Positions 21,491-31,532 of a DNA stretch of 64,000 nucleotides are shown here, piece after piece (positions within the stretch are counted from its first letter, which is position 1; each line of letters starts with the position of its first letter). A program made the position numbers and the translations under genes. Location: assembly GCF_040712315.1 (NCBI RefSeq), contig NC_134016.1, positions 7,477,282 through 7,541,281 on the forward strand, written 5' to 3'. Source of the DNA: Castanea sativa. Its lineage: Eukaryota > Streptophyta > Magnoliopsida > Fagales > Fagaceae. The notes below the pieces were generated by a model. That model did no database searches. It saw nothing but the letters and a program-made list of their open reading frames with translations, and was not told where the DNA came from.

Positions 21491-22140
21491 GTGTCATCAC
21501 CAAGTCATCTGATCATGGTTCTAGTGGCAATGATGCCGAGGCGGTGAAGAGCTGTATTAGAACAATGGAGTTTCAGTACCATGAAAAGGTTGCCAGAGAA
21601 ATGGAGAGGGCAGAGTATGAGGCCCAGTTGGCAGCAAAGGAGGCTCAAAATCGTCAGGATAGGGAGCAATATGCTCAGGAGAAGTTTGAGCTAGAGCAGC
21701 GACTCAAGCATTTGGAGGTTGAGTGGCAGAAGCTACCTTTTGAGGCCAACAGAGATAGACTTAGGAACGTTCTTGTTCCACCTAATTATGGGTATCCTGC
21801 GCCATCATCAGCACCATCAAGTTCTTCTCAGTTGGGAGTTTCCAATCCTCGAGGATCATGGCATGAGGGTGAGGGTTCATACCACCATTTAGACACCACT
21901 TCAGATATTTCACAGTGTCCTGGCCTGTTGTATAATTCTCAAAATCAAGGTACCTCGAGTTTAGTCACGATGGACTCGGTTCTTGCGAATGAGTTCCCTA
22001 AATCTCCTGTGACTCCACCTCCTATGACAACACCTCCGACCACTCCACCCCATATGGATCGGGATTACCTACAGCAGCAAAGAGATCAGGATTTCTACCA
22101 GCAGTTGTTTAGCTATGATGCTCGGCCAAGTATGTTTTAA
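21491..22140 (+). CDS. Last exon of an unrecognised coiled-coil protein
   Basis: An acceptor-like TTTCTATTGCAG ends at 21490 and the frame is open to TAA at 22138-22140, about 215 residues. The first part is strongly helical and charged (MEFQYHEKVAREMERAEYE, then EKFELEQRLKHLEVEW), a probable coiled coil. A Ser/Pro-rich middle follows, then the run SPVTPPPMTTPPTTPPHMD and a Gln-rich tail (DYLQQQRDQDFYQQLF). Upstream exons were not found; an open ATG frame from 21439 would include the presumed intron end. The composition is non-random and the frame is clean. It could be the C-terminus of a plant transposon protein or of a host gene cut off by the neighbouring insertions. I do not recognise the family. 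Confidence 0.5.
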
Positions 22141-23257
22141 CTTCTTTTTTTTATATATATCTCCTCTGGCATGTAAATAACACTAGATGGTAATCTGTGC
22201 TATGCATGCAATTACTTTGAGATAGAATGTACACCAAACAATCCTAATATGTGTAATGAACTAAACCCAGATTTGTGATCATGGCTGGTATGTTACTATC
22301 AAAGTTCAATTTAATACTAAAACGAACCAAAATACAACCGAAAGCAAATAATCCAACAATTCTTTAGTAAAACAGAGCATTCATAATTTTACCTTTTTCC
22401 ATTGGATAGAAAACCGTCAAATACCACATTATCATAGGCATCTAGTGCATAATGAGAATTTAACATGTATCATGTACAATTTTTTCCATCAAAACTTAAA
22501 CATTTAACATGAGAATTCTAACTCAAGGATACCCAAAATCATCTCATAAATCAAACAATAACATTTTCTCAAATTATTTATATGTACACAACCCCTTAAA
22601 CAACAAAAAAACTGAGTTTTAACAAGTTTTGCAAACTATAGTTATTTCAAAACATATCTATCCAAAAAAAGGAGGTAAGTACATTTCGATTACTTTTTAC
22701 ATTAATGACTTACCGATCTAACAAACATGTCAAAAAGAAACTACTATAGAAAATAAGAGTGCAGGGTTTTGGAATAAATGATCTACACTGGAAGTGATGG
22801 ATGATATTCATTTATAGTTGTACAAGCAGGGCCATAAAAGATGGTTTAGAGATACAAACTCGGCGGTTCTTGCCAGAAAACTAAGGTAATACAAAATCAG
22901 CTATGATCTGTCATTGTTGGTCAATGGACAATACTCTTCTTGAATCTAGCATTGTTTTAGCTGATGTAACGATCTGATGTGCATTAAATTTGGGTAGAAT
23001 GAGGCAGATTTTCGAAGTGCATATTGGCAATAATGCTTTGCATGAGCTGCGGCAGAACTGCTGCAATGTGCTGGATTGGTGTTGTTGAATACGTGACTGA
23101 TGCATTGATTGCTTTGCGCTATAACTCCCCCCTCAAATTGACAAAGGGAGGAGGGTATCACTCCCAACTTGTGTCAAAAGGATGAAAAAGGAGTCTTAGA
23201 GAAATTGCTTTGTAAAAAAATCTGCCAGTTTAGTGTTGCAGACGAACTTAGTATACC
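22141..23257. other. Non-coding stretch
   Basis: AT-rich, no recognisable gene, RNA or repeat structure. Short minus-strand open frames near 22911-23167 have no domain. Confidence 0.5.
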
Positions 23258-23438
23258 CAGGGATGGAAGCACATACAGGCAGAGGGGGGCTGTGGTCCTC
23301 CCCCAATTTTTTTAAAAAATATTAAATAGTATGTATATATTTCAGATTTTAGAACATAAGCCTAAGAAAAATTACATTTACCTTCCTCAAGAAAATTATA
23401 TTTGCCCCCCTTGACTTCAAATCCTAGTTCGCTCCTTG
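23258..23438. mobile_element. Ac-type hAT MITE, 181 bp
   Basis: Begins CAGGGATGGAAGC and ends CGCTCCTTG, flanked by AGTATACC (23250-23257) and AGTATACG (23439-23446), a 7-of-8 target duplication. Its right end ('gccccccttgacttcaaatc') matches the right end of the larger element at 60773-62105, so the two belong to one family. Confidence 0.8.
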
Positions 23439-23439
23439 A

Positions 23440-23760
23440 GTATACGTTTTCACAGGCAAAATGGTAATCAAGTTATGTTTTGCGTTAAGCATGAAATTCG
23501 GGATTAGTAGACTGTGGATGGCCATGGCTCGTGAATGTGCAACTAGCCCAATCAGCACTAAAGAAAGCATAGAGGTCAAGATGAGTATCTTCGAGTAGAT
23601 GAAGCTTGAAGTCTTGAGTGCCTTGAACACATCGAAGAATGGTTTTAAATTTTTGCATGTATTGGACCGAAGGAGCATGCATATGTTGGTATCCTGTATT
23701 GACAAAAATTAAGCTGAGTGTTTTTCTTGGCATTGAAGTAAGTTAATCTTCCAAATGCAA
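23440..23760 (-). pseudogene. Copia RNase H fragment
   Basis: The minus strand reads YQHMHAPSVQYMQ, ILRCVQGTQDF and LDLYAFFSADWASC. This is the end of the copia reverse transcriptase and the start of its RNase H, where intact elements have a DADWAG-like motif. The frame breaks after it and no LTR, integrase or gag accompanies it. A stray remnant about 80 residues long. Confidence 0.65.
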
Positions 23761-24500
23761 ACATCTTAGTCATGGCAAATATGCTTGTGACATCCTCCAC
23801 CGTGCACAAATATTGCCCACCAGTAGTCTAATCTCATTTTAATCAACTTAATGTATAACATTCTCTATGTTTTTGTTTATTGAAGCAAAGTTGCAGTTCT
23901 ACAATACCTAACCATCACAAGATAATGTAGATTGCACAGGCCTTTCATGGCATCTCTAATGTTAATGTGGTTGATGAAGGCACTTAGCAATGGGGGGTTA
24001 CTTCTCTGAAGACGGATCTATGCCTACGCATCAACACCACTAGTCCAGTGCACAACTATTCCACCATCATCGGAAGAAGAGTTCATACTTCATAGATCTC
24101 TGGAATGAGATAAAACTTCAGGCTGGTATGTCAAAGGTCTTGTAGCAACTGACACTTTCGTGTATTTCCAATAGAGACATATGGGTTTAAATGGGCTAAT
24201 TTGCCAATGGATACATTTAGGGCTCAACTAGTACCTTATGATATTCCAACAATATCTAGGATTCAAATCTTTCGTTCCCATTGTTGTAACTAATTATAAA
24301 ATAAAAATCAACATGTAACCTTTTTTTTTTAATCATATTAAACTATTTTTTCCCTTCATAAAAATAACATTTTTTTAGATAAAAATAACAACTTATTTGT
24401 TTTTATCTACCAACTATCATCCAGCCAATCTTCATTGTGAATGAGTTATAGTATACCAGCAGTTCCTTATTAGTGTAATTATATCTATCTACTATATATA
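23761..24500. other. Non-coding stretch left of the Gypsy element
   Basis: No gene seen. May include further decayed copia sequence, but I could not align any domain. Confidence 0.4.
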
Positions 24501-24505
24501 CCAAC

Positions 24506-24928
24506 TGTACAGGGAGAGGCCATGGGCCCATTGGGCCTTAAACCCTAGCCTCGTGATAACGTACGAGACAGGGCCTCAGGCTCGTTAGGCCATGGGCCGT
24601 CATCTTGAATTACAACTCATGACGTCCTTGGTCTGAACATACCTCGGTGCTCGACAAACCCCCCCTCCCGAGGATGCTACTTCTCGGGGGTACAAGGCCC
24701 CAGCGGTTCAATATTGCCTTGAGGAGTATTGCCGCCAAACAACCTTTTGGAAGCAGGAACCAGTTCCAATGCCATTGTCACAGTCCCTAACGGAACCTCC
24801 ACTAAGACCACTTTGAAGTGATGGAATTGGACCCCTATCTCCACTAATAGTCAAGAATAATCATAACATTTCCACTTGTCTCAGGCTATAAATAGGAGAA
24901 AAGAATGAGGAACGAGGGTTGGCAATTC

Positions 24929-24986
<58 letters not shown>

Positions 24987-25158
24987 ACTGAAAAACAACC
25001 AGATTAAGAGATGAGAGTGACAACGAGAGGGAAGGTTTTGTAGAAAGAAAGAGAGTATTTGGGTTACAAATCATAGGGTCACCCATAGTAGGAAACCCAA
25101 AAACCCACAATACAAATAGATTGTAAGCCTATTATCAACTGATTTTTTGGCTCGTACA
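24506..25158 (+). mobile_element. 5' LTR of the TAT-type Gypsy element
   Basis: 653 bp from TGTACAGGG to CTCGTACA. It contains a TATA box CTATAAATAG at 24886-24895, a CCCGAG/CTCGGG hairpin near 24667-24690 and a (GA)n tract at 24931-24983 downstream of the TATA box. Confidence 0.93.
24886..24895 (+). promoter_or_regulatory. LTR promoter TATA box
   Basis: CTATAAATAG in the 5' LTR. The matching segment is deleted from the 3' LTR. Confidence 0.75.
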
Positions 25159-25159
25159 A

Positions 25160-25178
25160 TTGGCGCCGTCTGTGGGAA
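25160..25178 (+). other. Primer-binding site
   Basis: TTGGCGCCGTCTGTGGGAA follows the 5' LTR directly. This TGGCGCC-type site is usual in plant Gypsy elements; the priming tRNA (perhaps Asp) was not verified. Confidence 0.75.
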
Positions 25179-25220
25179 TCTCTTACAAAGCTGTGGTTCT
25201 GCTGAGACCAGAACGAGAAA

Positions 25221-26535
25221 ATGTCCGAAGGTCAGTCAGGAGTTACGCTAAAAGTGGCTTTGAAAGGTCTTCTCGGGGATCTACCTAGTGAGAAAGAAGG
25301 CAAAAGAGACACGAAGATAGGGAGCATGAGCGGGAAGAAGAGCAGTCCGACCTTGGAGATAGGTCATATCAGACTCACCGGACAATGTCGAGCACTTCAG
25401 AGCGTCAGCGTGTCGATGAGAGAGGCGAGGAACTTGAGTGATTACGAGGGTTGGTGAGAGATTTGGAGTTGGAAGCGAGAAGGAGGCATCAAAGGAGAGT
25501 TCATGGGGAATGCGAGGTAGGGTCGGCCAATGTGGGAGGTCGATACGGAACCGGGTCTCGTTAGTCCAGTCCCCATTGTTACTAGGATCGCTCACAGTTA
25601 CGGGAATATGCATATATGGGTTCAACTTCCCCCGAAGAGCGATGGCCCCAGAATGCCGCCATGGACACCATGAGCCGAGCCTTATGCCGAGCTGCTCGAT
25701 CACCATTCTTAGGAGATATTGAGCAAGCCCCTATGCTGAACAGATTTACGTGGCCGCCGTTTAACTCTTACGATGGAAAGACAGACCCAATAGAGCACAT
25801 AAGCCATTATATTCAAGTGATTTCGTTGCACGCCCATAATGATGCGTTGATATGTAAGGTGTTTCCTTCGAGTCTCGGGCCCACTACATTGAGGTGGTTC
25901 AATGGATTAAGGAAGGGCTCGATTCACAGTTTTGCCGAGCTAATCTAGGAGTTCGATGTCCAGTTCATGACCTGCAGCCAAGTACCACAGCCAGTAGACG
26001 CACTGCTATTAATGAAAATGGGGGCCAGAGAAACCCTTCGTAACTACATTAGCCGGTATTGGGAGCTTTACAATGAAATCGGTAGGGGCAACTAGAAAAT
26101 CGCGGCAAGCACCTTCCGGTTGGGATTGCTCAAGGATTCCGAGCTCTGAGAGTCATTAACAAGGAAGCCTCCAGAGGATATGAGGCAACTGATGAGGTGT
26201 ATCGAAGAATATAAGAAGTTAGAAGATTACCGACTCTAGAATAAAGGTAAGGCCCTGATTGTAAGCAATCCCCAGCGGGTGGTTTTCAACCCAGGCCCTG
26301 AAAGGATTTAAAGATTCAAAAGCCGAGGGCTTGGGTAGGGGAAGTGAATGTGGTGTCTAAGGAGCCGATGCACAAGATTGTGGATCGAATCAAGAATGAG
26401 CCATACTTCAGATGGCTAAACAAAACGGGGGGTGACTTGTTAAGAAGAAATCAAAACCTGTACTGTACTTACCACAAGGATAAAGGGCACACCACCGAGA
26501 AATGCAGAGTGTTAAAAGATCATTTGGGGTAGTTA
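25221..26535 (+). pseudogene. gag: Gypsy gag, broken
   Basis: Capsid/nucleocapsid precursor. An ATG at 25221 starts a frame that shifts near 25450-25620. The Retrotrans_gag domain is clear: PFNSYDGKTDPIEHISHYIQ, FPSSLGPTTLRWFNGL, GSIHSFAELI, then ETLRNYISRYWELYNEIG. The nucleic-acid binding motif YCTYHKDKGHTTEKCRVLK lies at about 26460-26520. In-frame stops at 25946-25948 and about 26095, 26147, 26239 and 26531 all fit C-to-T or G-to-A changes at Gln, Trp or Arg codons. Confidence 0.88.
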
Positions 26536-26759
26536 GTCAAGGCGGGATATTTGAAAAAGTTTGTGGGCCTTAGGAATCAGGAGACTAGGCAAGATGCTCG
26601 GCCGCGAGGGAATCCTCTTTCACCTCCGCTAGGAGTGATAGAAGTCATTCATGCAGCCCCTAGGGGCATGTTGGCTCCCAGGACAAGGAATGTGTTAGCA
26701 GTGGTGCCCATAGGAAGTTGCACGGATGAGTGACCCACCGAAAAAAGGTTGAGATACAC

Positions 26760-27270
26760 TTGAGAGACTATAGCCTTCGACAATGATGATTTGGAGGGCA
26801 CGATTCAACCACATGATGATGCTTTGGTGGTTACGGTTCAAATAAATAGTTTCACAGTAAAAAGGGTGATGATAGATCAAGGGAGTGATGCCGATGTGAT
26901 GTATCCCGACCTATTCAGGGAGCTTGGACTAAAGAAGGAAGATCTCTCCAAGTATGATACACCCCTAGTGGGGTTTGACGGCTAGATGGTGATCCTAGAA
27001 GGGCAAATTTCCCTTCCTATAAATATGAAACGTAAGGAAGTAATGGTAACCTTTATAGTGGTCGTGTCATTTTCTCCATACATTGCGATCTTCGGCAAGC
27101 TATGGATTCACACAATGGGAGCGGTACCGTCCACCTTGCATGTAAATGTCAAATTCTGCACCGAGCAGGGTATCGCTATAGTGCGAGGTAATCAGCAAGT
27201 GGCCAGGCAATGCTTGGTAGCCGCAGTTAACTGGGAAATCAAGCAGAAATGATCAACCGAGGAGGCTTCC
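26760..27270 (+). pseudogene. pro: Gypsy aspartic protease, broken
   Basis: Retropepsin domain: the active-site motif VMIDQGSDADVMY keeps the catalytic Asp (usual form DQGSSAD). The flap-side region PLVGFDG and the second strand FTIVVVSFSPYIAIFG-like follow. Stops at 26983-26985 and 27250-27252 interrupt it. It cleaved Gag and Pol in the live element. Confidence 0.8.
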
Positions 27271-27329
27271 TTATAGCAATCACAGGAACCCCAAGCAGAA
27301 GCGGGGGCTAGTGGCGCCGAGGATTTAGT

Positions 27330-28500
27330 AAGAGTGAAGATACTACCAGATGAAGATAAGAGTTTTTTGATAGAAGCAAGTACGAAGGACGAGGTAAGGA
27401 CAGAGATGCTTTTGTTTCTTGTGTATAATATAGATGTATTCACTTGGAGCCCATACGAAGTGCCCGGGGTAGACTCCAAGTTAATAGTTCACAAGCTTAA
27501 CGTGGACCCACTGTACCTTCCAAGAAAGCAGAGGTCAAGGAGATCAGCAAAGGAGCAAGTCGAAGCTGTCAGACAAGAAGTCACAAGATTAAAGGAAGCG
27601 AGGGCTATAAAGGAGACATTCTTTCTGAAGTGGCTTGCGAATACCATGGTGGTGAGGAAAAAGAATGGCAAGTAGAGGGTTTGCATTGGCTTTACCGTTC
27701 TGGACCAAGCATGCCCCAGGGACCCGTTCCCCATGCCGAAGATTGATCAGCTGGTAGATGCCACTTATGGTCACCTGAAGATGAGTTTTTTGGATGCTTT
27801 CCAGGGCTATCTTCAGATCGCCCTAGCCGCCGAGGATCAAGAGAGGACAACATTCATCTCCCCTGATGCTAACTACCATTATACGGTAATGTCGTTTGGA
27901 CTAAAGAATGTAAGAGCCATATACCAACGAATGATGACAAGGATGTTTAGAGATAAGATTGGGCGTACTGTTGAGGTATACATAGATGACATGGTGGTAA
28001 AAAGAAAACGGGAAAAATAGCATATTGACAATCTCAAAGAGGTGTTCAAAATACTTCGATGACATAAGTTGCGCCTCAATGCTGATAAGTGTGTTTTCGG
28101 AGTAGGGGCTGGCAAGTTCCTGGGGTATTTGATCACTGACTGAGGAATAGAAGTCAACCCCGATCAAGTCGAAGTCGTAAAGTGCCTCAAATCGCCGAGT
28201 AGTCCGAAGGAGGTTCAAAAACTGACCGGCATGTTAGCTGCCCTTAATCGGTTTATCTCCAAGTTTGCTAGTGCACGCCACGAGGAAGTTGCCCCACTAT
28301 TTCCAGGCTTATACCATTTATGTGCTAACTGAATATCCCTTGCAGTCATTACTAAAAAGGTTTGATTTCATGGGCTGAATAGATAAATGGGAAACTCGGC
28401 TGAGCTCTTTCGCCATAAGATATAGGCCAAGAAGTTCGGTGAAGGGCTAGGTCATCTTATGAATTATCTTTCGACATAAGATTTTGTCGCAGAATTTTCC
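27330..28500 (+). pseudogene. RT: Gypsy reverse transcriptase, broken and internally deleted
   Basis: RT domain with WLANTMVVRKKNGK, PFPMPKIDQLVDAT, FLDAFQGYLQIAL, FISPDANYHYTVMSFGL and the catalytic VYIDDMVVK at about 27976-28002, then LNADKCVFGVGAGKFLGYL. Stops lie at 27673, 28018, 28062 and 28141, all explained by deamination. After SKFASA (about 28270) the sequence jumps to the RT-RNase H connection (KLPHYFQAYTIYVLTEYPLQ in another frame), so roughly 100-150 codons are deleted. A frameshift follows. Confidence 0.88.
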
Positions 28501-28503
28501 TCA

Positions 28504-28926
28504 ATGAGGGAGGTGGAGGTGATTTGTCATATCAACGTCCGCCCTTGGAAGGTATATGTGGACGGTGCTTCCAATGCAACGAGGGCTGGGGCTGGAATCA
28601 TCATCATCACTTCAAAAGCGATAAGGCTAGAGCATTCTCACAGGTTGGGCTTTAGGGCCTCTAAAAATGAAATCGAGTACAAAGCTTTGATTGCCGAGTT
28701 GAGAGTTATACGGGATATGGGTGCTCAAGAAGTTGAGATTTACTCGGACTCTAGGTTGGTTGTTAGTCAAGTACAAGGCAGTTTCAAAGCTCAGGACCCC
28801 CGAATGAAAGAGTACTTACGAGTGGCAAGGCAAATCATAGGCCATTTTCTTAAAGCGAACGTGACCTATGTGACTAGGGGTAGAATTGACATGCGGACTC
28901 TCTGGCCACCATGGCGTCATCAATAA
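28504..28926 (+). pseudogene. RH: Gypsy RNase H
   Basis: A 140-codon open frame with KVYVDGASNATRAGAGIII (first Asp), NEIEYKALIAEL (Glu) and EIYSDSRLVVSQVQGSF (second Asp). This is the archaeal-type RNase H that TAT-lineage elements carry besides or after their own RNase H. It degrades the RNA of the RNA/DNA hybrid. The C-terminus is frameshifted after TYVTRG. Confidence 0.85.
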
Positions 28927-28959
28927 CTTAGGAGATACCTCGGCTAATCAAAATAGAGC

Positions 28960-30260
28960 TCATTGTAGAATCGAGCATTAACACGGTGATTGGCGTTTCA
29001 ATGGCAGCACTATCCGAGCCAGCTGGATTGACCCAATCATTGATTTTTTGGCCGAAGATCGGGTGCTAGACAATGAAAAGGAAGTTGGTAGGGTACGCAG
29101 GGTAGCCGCTAGGTATTGGTTTTCGGCAGATCAGAAGTTGTACCGAAGGTCTTTTGGAGGACCATATCTTTTATGCTTGCGTCCTGAGAGAGTTAGCGAA
29201 CTTTTGACGAAACTCCATGAGGGGGTGTGCGGCAGCCACGTCGAGGGATGCACATTGGCACACCGAGCAATGACCTAGGGATTTTGGTGGCCACAAATGT
29301 AAAGAGACGCTGTTGAATACGTGTGGAAGTGCGAACAATGCCAAAAGCACGCCCCGTTGATCCACCAACCAACAGGATCCCTGAATCCCGCCATCAGTCC
29401 TTGGCCCTTTGCACAATAGGGGCTAGACATTGTCGGTCCATTCCCTAGGGCCACAAGCAATCGCAGGTTCATTCTTATGGCTGTGGACTACTTCACCAAG
29501 TGAATGCAAGCTGAGGCATTGGCTAATATCCGGGATGTAGATGTCAAAAAATTTGTGTGAAAAAACATATTTACAAGGTTTGGAGTTCTAGAGTCCCTCG
29601 TGTCTAACAATGGGTTACAGTTCGACAGCTAAGCCTTCCGTAAGTTTTGCAGCGATCTCGACATCAAAAATAGATATTCCACCCCAGCCTATTCGTAGAT
29701 CAATTGCCAAGCCGAAGACGTCAACAAGGTGATCATGAGCGGGTTAAAGAAAAGATTGGAGGGTGCGAAGGGTAAATGAGCTGAGGAGCTTCCAAGCGTT
29801 TTGTTGGCATACCGCACAACCCCTAGAAGGTCCATAGGAGAAACCCCTTTTTCCCTAACATATGGAGCAGAGGCCGTCATTTCGACCGAGGTAAATCTCT
29901 ACAGTGCACGGGTTATGGGGTTTACTCCCATCCATAATGACGAATTAATGGCAAGGCAGTTGGATTTGTTAGAGGAAAGCCGAGAATCAGCAACAATACG
30001 TTTGGCCAAGTATCAACAAAAGTTTGCTCATCGTTACAACCAAGGCATAAGGACAAGGGGATTCGGTGCTAGAGACTTAATACTGTGGAAAGTGGTAGGA
30101 AATGCGAGACACCAATGCGAGAAAGTTAGCCCTGACCTGGGAGGGACCTTACAAAGTGACCGCCATCGCTGGCGCAGGGGTATACTATTTGGAGAACTTA
30201 GACGAACAACCACTTCCCTAGCCATGTAATGCCCACAATCTGAAGAAATTTCACCACTAA
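28960..30260 (+). pseudogene. INT: Gypsy integrase, broken
   Basis: H2C2 zinc-binding region (LHEGVCGSHVEG...CEQCQKHA, 29210-29350) and rve core (GLDIVGPFPRATSNRRFILMAVDYF). In the second catalytic motif, SDN is changed to SNN (AAC at 29606-29608), so a catalytic Asp is lost. The Glu region (QAEDVNKVIMSGLKKRLEG) and the following TYGAEAVISTEV block are kept, then the C-terminal domain ends in a shifted frame (VYYLENLDEQPLP...NAHNLKKFHH) at TAA 30258-30260. Stops near 29277, 29313, 29418, 29501, 29558, 29629, 29696 and 29777. No chromodomain seen, which fits a TAT element. Confidence 0.88.
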
Positions 30261-30394
30261 CTTAGTATAATGTTGTATTTGCACATTATTAATTAATACG
30301 AAGATGATGTTTATCCAGCTGGTGTATATATACATATAATACCGTCGTTTGTTAATTCATTAACCCGGTCAAAAAACGCGAGGGGAATAGAGGC

Positions 30395-30960
30395 CAATTA
30401 TCCTAAGGACGAAAACCTGCTTCTCGGTTCGATCCTGATCACCGAGTAGGTGAAAACCTTATGTTAAACTACCCTTAGGACAAAAACCTGCTTCTCTGTT
30501 TGATCTTGATCATCGAGCAAATGGAAACCTTACGTCGAACTATCCTAAAGACAGAAATCTGCTTCCTTGTTCGATCCTAATCACCAAGCAGCTGGAAACC
30601 TTACGTGAAACTATCCGAAGGATAGAAACCTGCTTCTCGGTTCAATCCTGATCACCGAGTAGGTGGAAACCTTATTTTAAACTACCCTTAAGACAGAAAC
30701 CTGCTTCTCGGTTTGATCCTGATCACCAAGTAGGTGGAAACCTTACATCGAACTATCCTAAGGATAGAAACCTGCTTCTCGATTCGATCCTGATCACCGA
30801 GCAGGTAGAGACCTTACGTCAGACTACCCTTAGGATAGAAACCTGCTCCCTAGTTCAATCCTAAATCACTGAGCAGGTGGAAACCTTACGACAAATTATT
30901 AAGGATGAAAACCTATCCCCAGTCCGATCTTCGTCACCAAAACAGGACGAATGTTATCTA
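30395..30960. repeat. Eight tandem repeats of exactly 71 bp
   Basis: The word AACCTGCTTCTCGG or a close variant recurs with its CTGC at 30417, 30488, 30559, 30630, 30701, 30772 and 30843, always 71 bp apart. A weaker eighth copy near 30912 is 69 bp on. Each unit holds CTCGGT...ACCGAG, able to form a 6-bp hairpin. The array lies between pol and the antisense gene, as in Retand-type elements. Confidence 0.97.
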
Positions 30961-31530
30961 ACAAGAACCCGTTCCCGGTTCTGTTATGAATACCAAACGC
31001 ATGAAGCCTCCCTCAGATTAGTTAGACTACTGAATTCGATCTCTTGGATTCAATCTGAATCACAGACAAGGATATTTACCAATGTTAAGCTTTCCTAGAT
31101 AAGTCAACATACGTTGAATTCGGCTCTTATTGTCTAGGATGCAATTCTTTCTAAAAATAGGCAACCCCGTCATATCGACCATGGTCAATATACATACACG
31201 GCTATAATATCTCCTTGTGAAAAACGATAGTTAGGCTACCCTAACACTAGAATCATGTATAAATACAAAAACAAAAACAAGCAAGCTGAACACAGCAGAG
31301 AGAATAACTTGGAAACAGTTCGATAAACTCTCATAAATAAGATTAAACCAAGTGTTCGTCAACCATGTCTAGATGATTGATAAAGGCAAATAGAAAAGAA
31401 AATCAAATCATTGTTCTGTCACCACACCCCGGTGACCCTAGGCAATCCAAACAAATAAAAGCATAAACTAAAACAAGAGTGGAAAATAAAAGTTAAAAAT
31501 GCATCAAACTATAGGATCGGTGGACAGGAC
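30961..31530. other. Spacer between tandem repeats and antisense gene
   Basis: Non-coding, with fading copies of the repeat's phrases. No gene seen. Confidence 0.5.
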
Positions 31531-31532
31531 AT

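Noticed and set aside
24886..25110. Minus-strand Ser-Leu-rich frame
   Set aside because: Antisense of the LTR and its GA tract.
30395..30960. Regular 71-bp repeats as a CRISPR array
   Set aside because: Whole units repeat with no unique spacers, within a plant retrotransposon.
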